Shown: positions 34,664 to 48,600, counted from the first letter of the stretch. The stretch is DNA of 64,000 nt from Dryas octopetala (GCA_963921425.1 OY992835.1:23250001-23314000); one strand, 5' to 3'. Numbers and translations: made by a program. The notes: a model not told the origin generated them from the sequence alone.

Positions 34664-37600
34664 CTAACGAACAACCAAGCCTTGTGCTGCCTGCGTGCCA
34701 TCTTCAGTTATCCTGTTCGCTTGAATGGTGCTAATAACATTTGTTATATTACCCTGCGAATAACAACTTTGTCAATATACAATTGAATTTGAAATCTATC
34801 AGCATTCCCATAAAATGTGGGGGGTTTCGTGCACTACAATGAATCAAATCTCTTTCCTTCAACAACTATTATACTAGAATGAAGAAAACTAAACGTGGGA
34901 AGTTATTTACCCTCCAAGTTGCCAACTTTGTCCTAAGTGCATGCCATTGGTGCTGCCCAAACACTCGCTCAGTACAGCGGCTGCAGATCAAAGGCCAAAT
35001 CAGTAGAAAAACAAAGAAGCCTAAAACAATGAGTAAATAAACTGATATTTGCATGTGTGCACAAGGTAGGAAACACAAACTTACTTCACAATTACAACTT
35101 GATTCATCTGGTCCATTTTACAGTCCATTAACTTAGCAGTTATTGCCTTAACCACCCAAAATTCCACTTCGTCATCATTAATCTGCCAAAAAGAAGTGCA
35201 TAACACAATTAACCAAGATGTGAAAGGAAAACTTCTAGAACCAGAAAGGTAAGCCCAACTAACCCGAAGTGTATCTCTAATAAGACCATAAGGAATTCGT
35301 CCAGATTCATCAGAGCCAAGATCCACCAATGAAATCAACCTCATCTTGGTTATACAGTCTTCATGGACAAGACCTAACACATTTCAAAAAAAAATATTAA
35401 AAATCTAATATAATGTCAATGAATACTCAGTCGGCAACAGCCAAGAATTATAAATGACATGAAACTAAAATTTTACCGTAGCTTTTCAGTAAAGTAGAAT
35501 TTGCAGCCTGAAACTCCAAGTATGCATCCAGCCTCTGAGTCAGAAAGATCTTCAAAAGCTGATATGCCAATGCATATTTAGCATCCTTCTCCAATTGCGC
35601 TACAGCAGGCATATCTAGCAAATCACACTGCAATGTAACAACCCAAACAAATAAGTTTTCTAAACACCCCATTGGGAGGGGGGAAAGTGATCAACAGAGC
35701 CAAATGCCAAAAAGCTAGTTGTTTGGAAGGGCTGAGGAATGGTAGGAGCTTCTTCAAGATGAAAGAAAAAAAGCACTCATATCAATAATTACTTTATAAT
35801 AGTCAATTTTAAACTATGAATTCTTTTTTATTTTTTTAACATAAGTAACTGGGTCTACCTCATAAAAAAGGAATATATTAGCAATCAAAAAAAAAATATA
35901 AAAAACGTATATATGTAAATGATTTAACACAAGTAAATAATTCACCATAAAGAAATATGGACTGAAAAATCAGCACACGACATCTTTGCAATTCCCCAAG
36001 ACTCAACAATACCTGAAACATGTCAGGTGCCTTCACAAATTCCACAATCGTGCGTACAGCTTCCTCCTTGGCATCACTCAAAATATATGCATCTTCACCA
36101 GAAAAAGTTGCCAAGTACTTGGTCAGGAATTTGAAAGACTCCTTTGCCAAGCTGAAAATACAACAGAAAAATAATTATTATTTTCATAACCAATCGAGGA
36201 AAGAAATATACATATCCAAGAAAGTTGTCCTTACTACATATCATACCTTTTATGTTCTTTTAAAACATTAGAGATGGTAAGATATAGTTGCCTCTGGTCC
36301 GAAACCCCAATATTCCACTCTTTCAAAAAACTTTCTATCTTTTTGAATGAAGGGATGACATGATCAGTGACCTTCCCATTGATCGCCAAATTCAGAGCAC
36401 TCATGTAAACAGAGAATCGGCTGTATGGGTTCTCCAGTAGGTTGTACAGATTGAATAAACTGTAAGGAAAATGATAACCGTTAAAAGTACATTCAAAATC
36501 ATATATAAGCTAAAATCACAATTAAAATGGTATTTTACATCTTTAAGCGCAACGCAGGCTTGTCACTTGGTTGCTGAGTAATCTTTCCGGATATAAGTTT
36601 TGCCATCTCAAGTGCTTCATCGGGACTTTCAGACTTTGTAACAACATTGCAGATAACAGTGAAGATGCACTCAAGATCTGGAGAATAAAAGTAAATGTGT
36701 CAGAATATCATGCAGTCATGCAATACTAGGCCTTTTTAACCATTTAACTTCTTGAAAAGAATGCATAAGAACTTCATAACAAGTATTATACCTTTCTCTG
36801 AGACCTTTGAGAATACCACATCAGCTGAAGTAAGCATTAGTGACACCAAATCAAACAACCTGCCCATAACCATGCATTCCTGGGCTTCCGCACATAGTCT
36901 AGTAACTTGGGGCTCAGCAACCTGGCAGATAATCACGATAACGATAACTTTCACCAAAAGGAATCCACCAACTTCTAAATAGGGCATACAAGTGATATAT
37001 ACACTATATATACATATATATTATTTGCCATTTTTTGGTCGACAATGGTGGTGGTGAAATATTAGATTTTACTTTACATTTATTAAAATATGTAGAAGGG
37101 GGGAATACATCACCCCCATTTGGTTGTTAAGCAATTCTGTAAAAGTGGGTTAGAAACAACCAATTCTTAACAATATGACGCTGTTTTAGGGCTAATCAAA
37201 TCACATAACATATCTAATGAGTGAAGGGGGGAATACATCACCCCCATTTGGTTGTTAAGCAATTCTGTAAAAGTGGGTTAGAAACCAATTCTTAACAATA
37301 TGACGCTGTTTTAGGGCTAATCAAATCACATAACATATCTAATGAGTGATGCTTCATTCTTATCCCCTCCAATTACTCAGTGCCAAATTTCCCAGCACTG
37401 GACAAGTTTAAGGAGTAGATTTCACAACCAAGGAATACCCAATCAACAAAATCATCCAATACTCATTCACAGATTCATAAAAGTAAACCCAAAACCTAAT
37501 TTATTCGAAATAAAACGCTGAGAAAAAAGCATTGAATTACCAAATTGTAGGTAAAATAATTAATAGCTAAATACATAACCATACACTCATGTGTGTGTGT

Positions 37601-37785
37601 GTGTTCGTGTGTTCAAATAAAGCTTGAGCAGGCAGATTGATATGAATAACAGAGAACATGGAGTGGGTTACTGAGGGAGGAAAGGAGAGTACCTCAGGAC
37701 CAGCGTCGGCCCAAGCGAGCTCGGAGACGAATCGGACGACTGCGAGAGCCGGATCTTCCTCCGAGGTTGGCACCACAGTCGTCAT
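34664..37785 (-). CDS. EIF3M: Eukaryotic translation initiation factor 3 subunit M
   Basis: Ten exons on the minus strand (37693-37785, 36792-36921, 36539-36677, 36247-36459, 36013-36151, 35627-35477, 35373-35264, 35182-35085, 34980-34911, 34753-34664) give 410 residues, close to the known plant length. Recognisable stretches are MTTVVPTSEEDPALAVVRF, NPYSRFSVYMSALNLAINGK, AYILSDAKEEAVRTIVEF and, in the C-terminal PCI domain (about 215-370), LLKIFLTQRLDAYLEF, GRIPYGLIRDTLRINDDEVE and RCTERVFGQHQW. eIF3m is a PCI subunit of the eIF3 scaffold that joins the 40S ribosome in the cytoplasm during initiation. Intron 1 holds a recent 128-bp tandem duplication. The neighbouring SPIRAL1-like gene agrees with Arabidopsis order as I remember it. 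Confidence 0.95.
37095..37347. repeat. 128-bp tandem duplication in eIF3m intron 1
   Basis: Unit 1 is 37095-37222 and unit 2 37223-37347. They appear identical except for a 3-bp deletion in unit 2 (GAAACAACCAATTC against GAAACCAATTC). The near identity points to a very recent event or to an assembly artefact. Confidence 0.92.
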
Positions 37786-40580
37786 TGTTGAAACTCTCTG
37801 CAGCTACGATAGGTTTTTCTTTTGCAGCAGAACCAGAGCAGGGAGACAGAGAGAGAGATACGAAAACCCTAGCTAAGGCTTAATGAGGTTAACTCTATCA
37901 GACCGTAGCCAGTGTGTTGGAGTGTTGTATGCGATTATAGACGGTAATAACCGTCTATGAGTTTGATATATATTCTGAATCCTTTTTCCTTTTTTCTTAT
38001 TTTAAAAAAATAAAAAAATAAATACAAGAACGAGGAAAAATGTTGCAAAAGACATTTTATAAATGGTGTTTTTTCTTTTATGGAATATTTTATAAACTGT
38101 TAAAATAAATAAATACACTTTGGAGGTCCATGTGATACAATATCTCATTTAAAGTGTTGAATGTTAAAAGAGTTTACATACTTTTTTTATACATAACCAA
38201 AGAATAAATTTCGGGTTTCGAGGAAATTTTGATGAAAATTTCAACAGAAATTTCGAAGATTTTTAAATTTTGACAGAAATTAGACAGAAATGACGGAAAT
38301 TGCTATCAAAATACGAAAATTTTGAATGAAACTTTAGCATATGTTTATTTAACATATTATTTACTAAATTGATAAAAAATATTGAAGAAATCAAATTATA
38401 TAGTAGGTTTCATATTATATAAGGTGAATATAATGCGCGCTGGAGCAAATACTGTTAAATAAAATTAGTATAATGAATAAACAAAATTAGTATATTTTTT
38501 ATACTGTATAATTTAATTATACACTAAAATCTAAACCCTAATACTCTATAATCTATACATTGAACCCTATATATTCTATATTCTTTAGGATATTAGGTTT
38601 TAAGCCCTTTAGGATACTTTTAATTATTTTTTTATATAAAAATGTATTAAAGTTTAATGTTTAAAATAACTAAACGAAATTTCAAACCTTTTTTTTTTTT
38701 TCCAATTACCCAAAGGCCTCAAACCCCCCTCATTTTTTCTTTCCTTACTTTTTTTCCCATGCTTCTCTCTTCAGTTTTTTTTTTTTTTTTTAATCTTTCC
38801 TTCCTTTTTTTTCCGTGACTCTCACCTAGCAAAGCTTTGTCTTCACTAAGTGTAACAACTCAAATTTTGGCTTACCATAATTTTGTTACCTTTTCAAATT
38901 TGTTTTAATGTTTGTTTAAAGGAATTAGAAATTTCTTTAAATTTATTTTAACTAACTTAGACCTTTGGTTGTGGTTCTAGAACTTAATTGTGTGAAAATG
39001 AATTTTAGAAAATGAAAATTCAAGACTTTGACGATTATTATTTTTTTCAGAATTAAATTATAGGAGTAGGATTTTTCATAATTTTTATGAAAGCAATTTG
39101 ACTTTTTTAAGGTTATAGGAAATTAGCACTCATCAATACGAGTCCGTAGAATTTTTCGGTGAATTATTTGAAGTCTCGAGCTATTTTTGGTGAATTTCTA
39201 AAGTTGGAGTAAATAGAAAATATGAAAATTTCGATAAATTTCGGTAAATTTTGCCGAAATTTTGAAAATTTCAAAAATTTAGGTGAAATCTTCCTGGAAA
39301 ATTATTGAACATGTGTTTTGATTTCGACACCCTAAAAAAACAAAATTTCACCAAAAATTTCTAAATTTAATATATTGTACATAACAAGTCGGTCCACATT
39401 TTAAAATGGACACCATAATTGTGTAAAGACGAGTGCTAAATGATTCTATTCTACATGAATTTTTTTTTCTTTTGAAAATGTTAAACAGTAACATATAAAA
39501 TTAAGGTAAATATGATTTCATATTATTATAATTTTGTGTTGTTTTAATCATTATATATATATATATATAACAGAAAAACATAAAACATAATACATTTGTA
39601 TAATTTTATATCTACATGATTCTAGTGTAGGAACTATTAAAAAGATAAAAGGCTGAAGTGGGCCGCTTTATCAAGGCTTTTTCTTTTGGCCCCCTTTTGT
39701 TCTCTTGAGTTAGTTTAAAACTTTAAAAAAAAAAAAAAGTCTTTTAATTAGGTTGGCAATTTTCACATCCCTATCATGTACACTTGCACTCTTTTTCCTT
39801 ATTATTCTTTCTTTATTTGTTCAATTATTAAGGCATAAAAAATAAAAATAAAAAGTGCAAATGTACAAAATTAGTGTGAAAATCGTCACCATATAATTAA
39901 ATCTTATTTTAATTTAATAAAAAGTTTATAAATAAACCTTTTAAATTAATTGTTAAGTCACTACCTTTTCTTTTATTGAATTTTAAACAACAAATCATTC
40001 CAAGTGCTCTAATCAGTATTGTCAAAGATCTCAACTTACATGTCAATACATATATTGGACACTAAAATATAAAAAATAAAACTAAAAAAGAAAAATAAGT
40101 ATCATGTCCATTATTTTGAGAAAATAAATGTTGAGAAATAAATGTTGACCCTAAACACATAAAGTAGAAAATAAATGTTGAGAAAAAAAAGTTAAAACTT
40201 TTAACATTTTCCATTAACTTATCGTTGAAAACTCGAAGGCTTGAGGTTGTGCCCGTCCAAATCAGTCCCTGAAAAATAGCCGATAAAGCTTGACTTTGGT
40301 TACATAACAACGATGTTTACTGCTAAATTGATGGTGTATTCATCCGCTATGTGAATCATGCATCCAAGTTCTTGGTAATGTATTCAATCCACGGCCATGC
40401 ATATATCCCCAAGTCCAACGAAAGAATCAATCCCAACATACATGCACATTACATCCTTGTTTGTAAATGATATTTATGGATTATATAAATATAAATATAT
40501 ATATATATATCATTAATTACATTACATATCATCCCCTGCTAATATTCAGCTGCTGGTGCATTTGTTAGGAGCAATTAGAA
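37786..40580. other. Intergenic, eIF3m promoter and AT-rich repeat-like DNA
   Basis: From about 38208 to 38335 and 39225 to 39360 the sequence is dense in AAATTTCG/CGAAATTT motifs in opposite orientations, which hints at an old inverted-repeat element. No clear termini or target duplication could be found. Long T tracts lie at about 38688 and 38776 and an (AT)n run at about 39554. No gene seen; the right end is 3' flank of the SPIRAL1-like gene. Confidence 0.45.
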
Positions 40581-41066
40581 TCAGTTCCCAGCACCACCAC
40601 CACCACCACCAAACAAGTAACCCAAGGAAGATCCGCCGCCCGGAGCAGAGTGAACCTTAGTGGATGGACGATCCTGTGCGCATCCAAATACGTACACAAC
40701 ACCCATTTTGAAGACATTCCAAAAATATTATAATCAACGGGACAAAACCAATTAAGCCCAAGGAAACAATTAAGTAGAGCGAGCAAGATTACTTTATTAA
40801 TTACATATTATTACCGTAATGAAGTTGCCACAGTTTTGGCCATCGACTCGGTGGTAATTGTTGGTGGGACTTCCATGAATGCCAGCTGGAATCTGGTTAT
40901 CAATTGGTTTTGTAGCAGGAGCGGCAGCAACACTGATCTCATTCTGAGGAGGTGGGTTGTTTGCAGGAGCTGGGGGTGGGGGTGCTTTGTTAGCAGTCGT
41001 CTCTCCACCTCCGAACAAGTACCCCAATGAACTTTGTCCACCACCACAGCTCACTCCACGCCCCAT
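40581..41066 (-). CDS. SPIRAL1-like microtubule-associated protein
   Basis: Two exons on the minus strand (40815-41066, 40581-40673) give 114 residues. The family's paired terminal motif is present: N-terminal GGGQSSLGYLFGGGE and C-terminal GGGSSLGYLFGGGG. Between them lie a Pro/Ala-rich linker, then QIPAGIHGSPTNNYHRVDGQ and DRPSTKVHSAPGG. SPIRAL1 proteins are small plant-specific proteins that bind cortical microtubules through the repeated ends and keep cell expansion straight. The polyglycine end (six Gly) is slightly longer than usual. The intron position before DRPSTKVHSAPGG is one I recall for the family. The start MGRGVSCGGG is the conserved N terminus. Confidence 0.95.
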
Positions 41067-42535
41067 TATGTATCTCCTGCAAATTTAAATTAAACCCAGC
41101 TTAAGAAAATCAATCACAAGAAACAAATAATTAAGAATTTAAAGGAAAACTATGTATGTATGTATGTATGTATGTATGAGACTATGAGCAACAAACAAAG
41201 AATGCATTTACAGGAAAGCTATGGAGATGGATCTGAAAAAAATTGAAGCTTGGATCGATAGAGAGAAATAAAGAGGAAGATGGGCGTACGTACTTAGTGT
41301 TGTTTTGGAGCCAACTAACTGCCAACTGCCAACTGCCAAGCAACAGGGAGGTGTGACTGTGTGAGGAGAGCAGATAACCAAATAACTTCCGGATTTATAT
41401 GCTCTTCAACGTTTTAAATTCATCTAAAAGTTGAAGAAAGAGAGAGACGTGGTCAATTTCCGAGCTGGCAATACCACTGGTTTGGCTAATTAGGCAGTTG
41501 GGCTTTGGCTGTCGAACCAAAAAAGAAGTCATGGCACTCACGTGGCTCTGCAGGGATCAAATGGTTCAGTGCTACGCGCTCACCGTAGTGATCAGTGTGG
41601 ATGCAAACTTGCTTTGCTTGTTGGTGAGGCTGAGGCAGAGGGGCCAGAGGCTATAAAGAAAGTGAGTGGGGACTTGCTTACCAACTCGGCAACTCACTTT
41701 TACCTGTAAAAGGGTTAACGTCTCAGTTGCTTCAACCATGTCTGCATGTGGGAATTCTGGAAATTTTCCTGTGCATGCATCGTTACATGTCTCCACGACC
41801 TTCATTCTTTTATCTATTCACACCCACTTTTCTGTCTTCTACGCAAAGGTTTCGACTTTCAGCCTTTGGCGTCATGCTGTCTATTGCAGCAAACTCAAGT
41901 ACTCAACACAATGGCTCTTTTGCTAAATTCTTGACACCATCAACTGTTGTCAATGTCACATGTTCGCTTGTAGAAATATCTTCTTTTTTCCAACAATAGG
42001 ATTGATTATTATACATTAAGCGAAATGCCAATTGGCATTTTGGATGTTCACTCAGTAAATTATAAGTTTCATTTGAGTCCACACTGGAGGTATTCATATA
42101 AGTCACAGAACTGGTTTCCCTGCCTAAACAGCCACCTACTACTGTTCCAGTGTCAATCCTTCTGCAACAAAGTTCCGGCCCAAACACATGATCTAAAAGA
42201 GAAATCAAAAGAGTATCATTGCAACAAGAGCCCAACAAAATATTGGGAAAAATGCATATTCTTGTACACTTGTTGAAATGTGAATTTCCAGTAACATAAA
42301 TATGAACATCTCTTACACAGCCAGCCAGTCCCATGGGAGAAAAAACACCCAAAGAACATGTCAACATATCTCATGTTATGAAATCAACACTAGCACAACG
42401 CAATTTTAATCCTATGTGCATTTACATGCTTACTTGCAATCCTATCTAATTCAATTGCATAAATTACGGATGATTCCAGCAGCATTTCTATCATGCCAGT
42501 GGAGCTCCAGAAGCCATCTAGCCAAAAAAGTGTTT
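41067..42535. other. Intergenic between SPIRAL1-like and methylesterase genes
   Basis: The left part is SPIRAL1-like 5' UTR and promoter with a (TATG)7 run at 41151-41178. The right part is probably 3' UTR of the methylesterase. The open frame on the minus strand at 41903-42367 has no recognised homology. Confidence 0.5.
41151..41178. repeat. (TATG)7 microsatellite
   Basis: Seven perfect TATG units upstream of the SPIRAL1-like start codon, probably in the 5' leader or leader intron. Confidence 0.9.
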
Positions 42536-45500
42536 CTAAGTAGAAGCAATCTTTGAGATCTCTACCAACAACTTGTGCAGGGCTTGAGGCTTTGAGAAGA
42601 AAGGTGAGTGATCAGCACCTTTTAATCGGAGGACTTGTTCAGGGGGGCTTGCTTCTATCATGCTCTCTTGGACTGCGGCAGGTATGGCATTGTCTTCTGA
42701 AGTTCCTATATAAAACCGCCTCACCGATCCATATTTCAAATCAGAAAGTGAGAGCTTCTCCAGAACTGGGGCAAATGGAATCGGCCTCATTGAAACAGAT
42801 GCCAATGCAACATCCTAGACCAGGAGAAGGAAAAACAAATTAGCCAAACAAGATGGGGAAAAATTGGAGAAACTAGAAACACACAGTTCCCACATTCACA
42901 ACTTGGCAGGCTTCAGTCCAAAATACATTGAACACCCTATTTAATCACCCATATGTTTTTCATCAGTAGTTTGGCTTATTGAAGAAAGTAAGACGTACCT
43001 TGGCAGGACTATGGTTGAATAACAAATCCTTCAACATTGATTTATCTAGATCAATAGCAGTTGGAGGCTGATCACTCCCATTTGCATACAAAAATATCTG
43101 AGCCTGTCGCATAAGATCATCTGTACTGGCCTGCAATAATTCTAAGTATTAGTCACTCAATTGACCCGTAGAAAAATTATATAGGACATTCAGTTTAGAA
43201 TTTCGATACTCATGAATAGGACTTCAGCACTCACAAAAGCCCATCTCTCTGAGCTAGAGCTACTGTTAGGTATCCATAATTTTTGTTTTTGGGTCCACTG
43301 TTAGGTATCCATATCAGATGTAATAATGACTATCCTGTAGTACATATTGACAGGACAAGCAGCAAAATGATAGTGCAAATTACACACAGAAGACATTGGT
43401 TCAGAAGAGAAATGATTTTTTTATTAGATTCAGAAGAGAAATGTTGAGAAGCAAATCATTCTACACAGATTTAAGGTTTCTAATTCTAGTATTTATCAAT
43501 TCTATTCAATATTCTTCATAAGAGCTACCAATTTCTGAATTTGAAAATCATTCACATAATCACATGAGTGCAAATTATAGATTTAGCAAATTCAAAGATA
43601 AAAGGCTGAGGGAAAACCTGTTGGGAGAACATATCGAGAGTACTTTGTCCATTTTTCAACATTGCTGCAGCAACAAAAATGGCCTTTGCAACTTTAAATG
43701 GAAACAACTCCATTGCATATGATATACATGCACCACCAAAATCATGACCCACCAAGATCACCTGCATAGCATAAAAATGAAAGAAACATAGAGGAAATTA
43801 TATACTCAAAAGAATTATACTAGCTTTTGTACCAAACAATAATATAGCTCATATGTTAACCCTAAATACATAAAATGCAAAGCAAATAATTCTCCCAAGC
43901 TATACACAAAGCTAACAGCAATATGACCATTATCTATTGACAAAATAACTGAGACCCATATACAGCTCTGTAAAATAGGTTTTCAAAAGCAAGAAGTACA
44001 TCCCAGTGTTACCCTTCCAAATATAGATAATTTGACCTGTCCATCAGGTTCATCTTCCAAATACGTTGTTTACATGTGACTGAACTGCAAGTACAAGTAG
44101 GTATAATACAATCAAGCTGATTTAGTTTTGTTCATATGGTTAACTTTGAAAATGATCGAGCTAGTATAAAGTCTGGAAGGAGTGCCAAATCACAAACTTG
44201 ACAACAATGCTACAGATCTTGATAGGTATACAATCCATATCTAATTATCAACAACTTGTGCACCTTTCAAAAGTCAATGAATACAAGAACTGTTAAGTAG
44301 TACAACATGTTGACTTTACCTAATCTATGTGAAGTTTGGAAGTGAACTGTTGTTGAGATGCCATGGTAAAAAAAATCCAAGCTAAAACAGCAGCATATAT
44401 AAAAACAAAACAAGATTAGGAATTGGGAAATAATTGGAAAGCAACTGAATATACCTTCTCTCCCTCAGGAAGCTTTTCAAGAACATCAGTAAGAGGCTTC
44501 ACATATTGTGAAAGACTTGTAACGCTGTTTGTATCAGATGAATGAATTCCAGAACCAGTCAAGTCTATGGCAGTAACTTTAAAACCACCCTCCTCTAGAA
44601 GTGCTATGGTTTTATACCAACACCAAGCGCCAAAGCCACCTCCATGTACAAGGACAAAATGGTTTGTTTCTAGATCATCAAGCTTTACATCCTATCAAAA
44701 CAAAAAATTGTGAGGAACCAAAAGAAATTCATCAATGGTTGCCTTAAAAATGTAAGTGTTATTATTAAACCTCCTTAGGCGAATTATTCAGAGCATTAGC
44801 CTTAACGGATTTGTAATTAGCTTGTAATTAGCCGTAACTGATCTCGCACATACCATAACTCGATTCCATTATCTTACAGACAAATAGAGTCATATAACAC
44901 TTATACAGATAGAACGCATGTGCTTGTGGACGTGTGTGAAGAGATGTACAAAATAAAACAACAACAATATAACAGCCGAATATTACCGTCTCGGAGATGA
45001 AAATAACCCAATACAAAATTTATTTTTAGTTTTTATACAATCCAAAAACCAAGCTTATACATTTAAGTCATGATTATTTCTTTACCAAAAAAAGAGAGCA
45101 AATTCAAAAAACATCATAATCACCAACCAACCCACCATGCAATACAACATTAGAACCTCATCAATTCCATGATCAAATGCTATATGGCAAAATACCCAAT
45201 AGAGAAAACCACATATTAACTCCAAAACTACTCCAAGTTCCCAACTTTAAAATCCAAATTAAGAAAATTCAGCCAAAACCCATTATTAACCCGCACCTGG
45301 TTGACAAGCTGGTGAGGTTGGAGGAGAGGGTCGGTGAGGGACCGAGCCCGAGAACTTGAGCTCCGGGGCAAGGCGTTGTTGCTCTTCTTGGAGCTCGAAT
45401 TCGGGTACCGGAGCGAAGCAGAGCGATCGAACGGCAGAGAACCGTTCTGCTGCTGGTGCTGCTGGAACAGAATCGCGGCGGCGAGAGCCTGTTCTTGAAG

Positions 45501-45647
45501 CAGAGCGTCGTCGAGCTTCTCTTTGCGGGAGGATCGGATTCGGGTCCACCGGTTGCTGGAACTGGATATCGGCGGCGGGTTTGGGAGGCGCTTTACAGGC
45601 TTTTTCTTGACTGGTTTGGGTGCGAGGATGGCGCAGAGGTTGCCCAT
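42536..45647 (-). CDS. MES11-type methylesterase, alpha/beta hydrolase, probably chloroplast-targeted
   Basis: Five exons on the minus strand (45297-45647, 44455-44691, 43618-43761, 42999-43130, 42536-42814) give 380 residues. The first exon (117 residues) is an N-terminal extension rich in Ser, Arg and Lys, consistent with a transit peptide and linker. The rest is the hydrolase: [17 protein letters not shown] (oxyanion loop), [28 protein letters not shown], a C-terminal GTSEDNAIP and [11 protein letters not shown] with the catalytic-type His. At the nucleophile elbow the Ser of GHSFGG is replaced by Asp (GHDFGG). I recall the same change in Arabidopsis MES11/13/15. Active MES enzymes demethylate methyl-IAA, methyl-jasmonate or methyl-salicylate; with Asp here ordinary esterase activity is doubtful. 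Two micro-insertions sit in an intron (43262-43312, 43400-43443). Confidence 0.92.
43262..43312. mobile_element. T-rich micro-insertion with 16-bp target duplication
   Basis: ACTGTTAGGTATCCAT at 43262-43277 is repeated exactly at 43297-43312. The 19-bp insert is AATTTTTGTTTTTGGGTCC. It lies in the methylesterase intron. Confidence 0.8.
43400..43443. mobile_element. T-rich micro-insertion with 15-bp target duplication
   Basis: TTCAGAAGAGAAATG at 43400-43414 is repeated exactly at 43429-43443. The 14-bp insert is ATTTTTTTATTAGA. Same intron as the previous one, about 90 bp away. Confidence 0.7.
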
Positions 45648-48600
45648 TGGATTTGGTGGAGCATGTAGAGAGAAACAGAGAGAGTAAAACGGGTTGTTGG
45701 GTTGTTGTGGGTGGTTTTAGCGAGAGAGAAAGTGTAGGTGGTGAAGCGTTAAAGGGGAAGGTGATGGTGTCGTGGCAGTGGTGAATGTCAGTTTGGAGAC
45801 ACTGGGCATAGACACAGACTAGCCAGAACGAACAGGGTTGAGTTGAGAAGGTGGGCTAAGTGGGTGGGTACAAATAGAATAGTCTAGACTCTAGGCTCTA
45901 ACTCCTACACTCGTCAGACCCTTTATATATACAGATTGTGGAACGCGGTAACAACTTTGGGCTTTCCACTTTGGGTTCAAGTAGTCACTCTAATTAATTA
46001 GTCTAATTTTTTACAATTAAGTGGAATTTAGAATTTTTTACAGGCATAAATTGAATAACAAATGATTGTGTCTTTTAAAAACACTAATTAATAAGTATAT
46101 TTATGTATGTGACGTATGTCCTTGTTCATTGCCAATTGGTATAATATATTAGATACCTACCACTTCTAATGGATTTTTAATTCTATTGGCCTCCATGTTA
46201 TATACTTATTTAACACTCACTCTCACAAAGGTGACAAGGTGAAGTGGGAGTTATATTTGTATTTGTGGCCTCACCTCACTTATGTTCCATTTAATAAATT
46301 TTTTATTTTTTAATGACGATGAAATATGTTAATAATTAAATGAACAAAAACCCAACCTAATTTAGCCCATTAGGTAGGCCTATAGTCTATAGATAGCTAG
46401 GAGAAGCATATGATCTCATCTGTGAGATAGTTGTGTGATGGATTGTTCACTTGAATATCAGTCAAATTCTTTTGTATGCTTAGGATTCGTGTGAAGATGG
46501 AGTTTGAATAGTTGATCAGATTGGAAGCTAAGGTTGCCAACAATTTATTAGGTTAGTTGATCATATTAAAATTTAAGTTGGAGACCCCTTTAAAGTCTGA
46601 AGAATTCTGATACTTTAGACAATAACAATCATGCCTATAATAAACATGACAATGACCTTTAGGAATGAGACTAATGTTAGCATTTCCGGTGAGCATTTAA
46701 ATCTACCTGTCTAGATCATCGATATATGCTATTAATTAGTTAGTAGCTTTATATACGCTTTGCAGCTTGCCAATGCAATAAGGCAAATTCAATGACCAAT
46801 TCCTTGTAATTGACAATACAACAATTTCTAGGACCCATGATTTGTCGGTTTCTGGTATATAAAATTAATTTTAAATATGCATATCTTGTAACACAAACTA
46901 GTTAATGAGTCTTACCAAAAAATAAAAAGACTAGTTAATGAGTCAGCACATGGACTCAAAGTCTCAATCTATGAATATTTACTGAGAACAGAGTGTCTCT
47001 GTATAGAAAAGATTATCTTATGATGAACAATATATAGAAAAGCTAAAATCGATTTATATATCCATCTTAATTATTTTGCAAAAATATAGGTAATATTTTT
47101 GTAATAAATTAAATTAATGAAGATCGACTTATCCAAGTTCTATGTATCATGTATGTATCCAATGTTTTAGCAATATTATCCCCTAAATTTTGCAAAATTC
47201 TTTATTTTTGATGATGGATGAGTAGGTAGATGAGGCTTGGCTGTGATATAAATAAAGTCGGTTAATTGGGTCCTGAATTAATTGGAGATTGCTAGCTATA
47301 GCTCGCTCCTGTACTTGTTGACATTGTTGCATCTTTTTTAAGCAAGGCATGCATGGGGGTGGTGGAAAGTAGTGGTTACAGATTAACTTTGACATTACTT
47401 ACCAACTGATCAAGACGAAAATAGACATATATTACTTACCAACTATGCAGGCCTATTAATTAATTTCTTTCCTAGCTAGTACTTGTCCCAATTGACATAT
47501 ATATATATATATATGGATCATATATAGCAGCTGCATATATTTCAATAACAATGAAAAAACACAGAGAACAATACTAGTTCTCCCAGATAGAAAAATATAT
47601 ATGTGTGTGTGTGTTTATGACAATATTATTTTGCTTGGAAGGAAGTCTGAGAATGGGTAAGTTTGTCCACAAGTAATCACATAAATTTAGGACCACTGCC
47701 AATTCTGTTTTGATTCCTTTTGGGGTTTTGCAACTGGAGAGAATGCACAAGCTGGGCATCATAGCAAAGCATATGTTATCTGCTAGCTATAGGCTATAGC
47801 TTCAGTCAGCAGATATGTATAGGCAGAAGTAGGCTGCACAACAATCATATATAAATTAAAAAGCATGTCAATATATAATCATGGCGTGCATGATATGCAC
47901 ATGATCCTAGTAACCCTTCTGCAAAGCAACACGCTCGACTTTAAAAGATTTGATCACATGAAATGAGCTAGCTGATCATTTTAGTTCATACCATACATAT
48001 ATGGTTGACCAAAAAGCAGATCGTACAAGAAAAAAAAAAAGGGCTAATGCCATGGTTATTGAGATAAAGAACACAAAGTACTCATATATAGGTATTTCTA
48101 AATGACTAGCAGATTTCTTCAATATCAAATCCAATTCATGTGGTCCAACATTTGCTAGCTAGGATCGACAGCATACTCATTTGAAAAGTACTGGATCATA
48201 CAATATTTGATTTTTTCATGCATCAATCATCATAGTCCCTCGTGCATCTCAATTCTCAAGAAGTACGTGGGTTAGTGGTGGAATACTACTATATGAGAAA
48301 TTTCGGGGACATAGGCTGCTAAGTATTGAAATATTGTAATTATGTTCACAATGTTATCTAAGAGTTAAGCAGTTTGAATTTAAGGGTTATTTTTAAAAGA
48401 ATAATTAAATATAAATTTAGAATCACAACATTTTTTTAGACATAAACACAAAATCAAAATCAAAGAGATGAATAGATGGAGGATCCACATTTCTATTCAT
48501 TGAAGTCTTGAAGATGAAAAAAATGTAAAGGGCTTTTGGGGTTAGGCCCAATGCTGTATATACAACAGCCTTATAGGGCTTAGCTTATATCATATATTAC

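Noticed and set aside
38208..39360. Possible inverted-repeat transposon rich in AAATTTCG motifs
   Set aside because: Opposite-orientation motif clusters exist, but no matching termini and no target duplication could be found; low-complexity sequence could explain it.
41903..42367. 154-codon minus-strand open frame downstream of the methylesterase
   Set aside because: No family resemblance and located where the methylesterase 3' UTR is expected.
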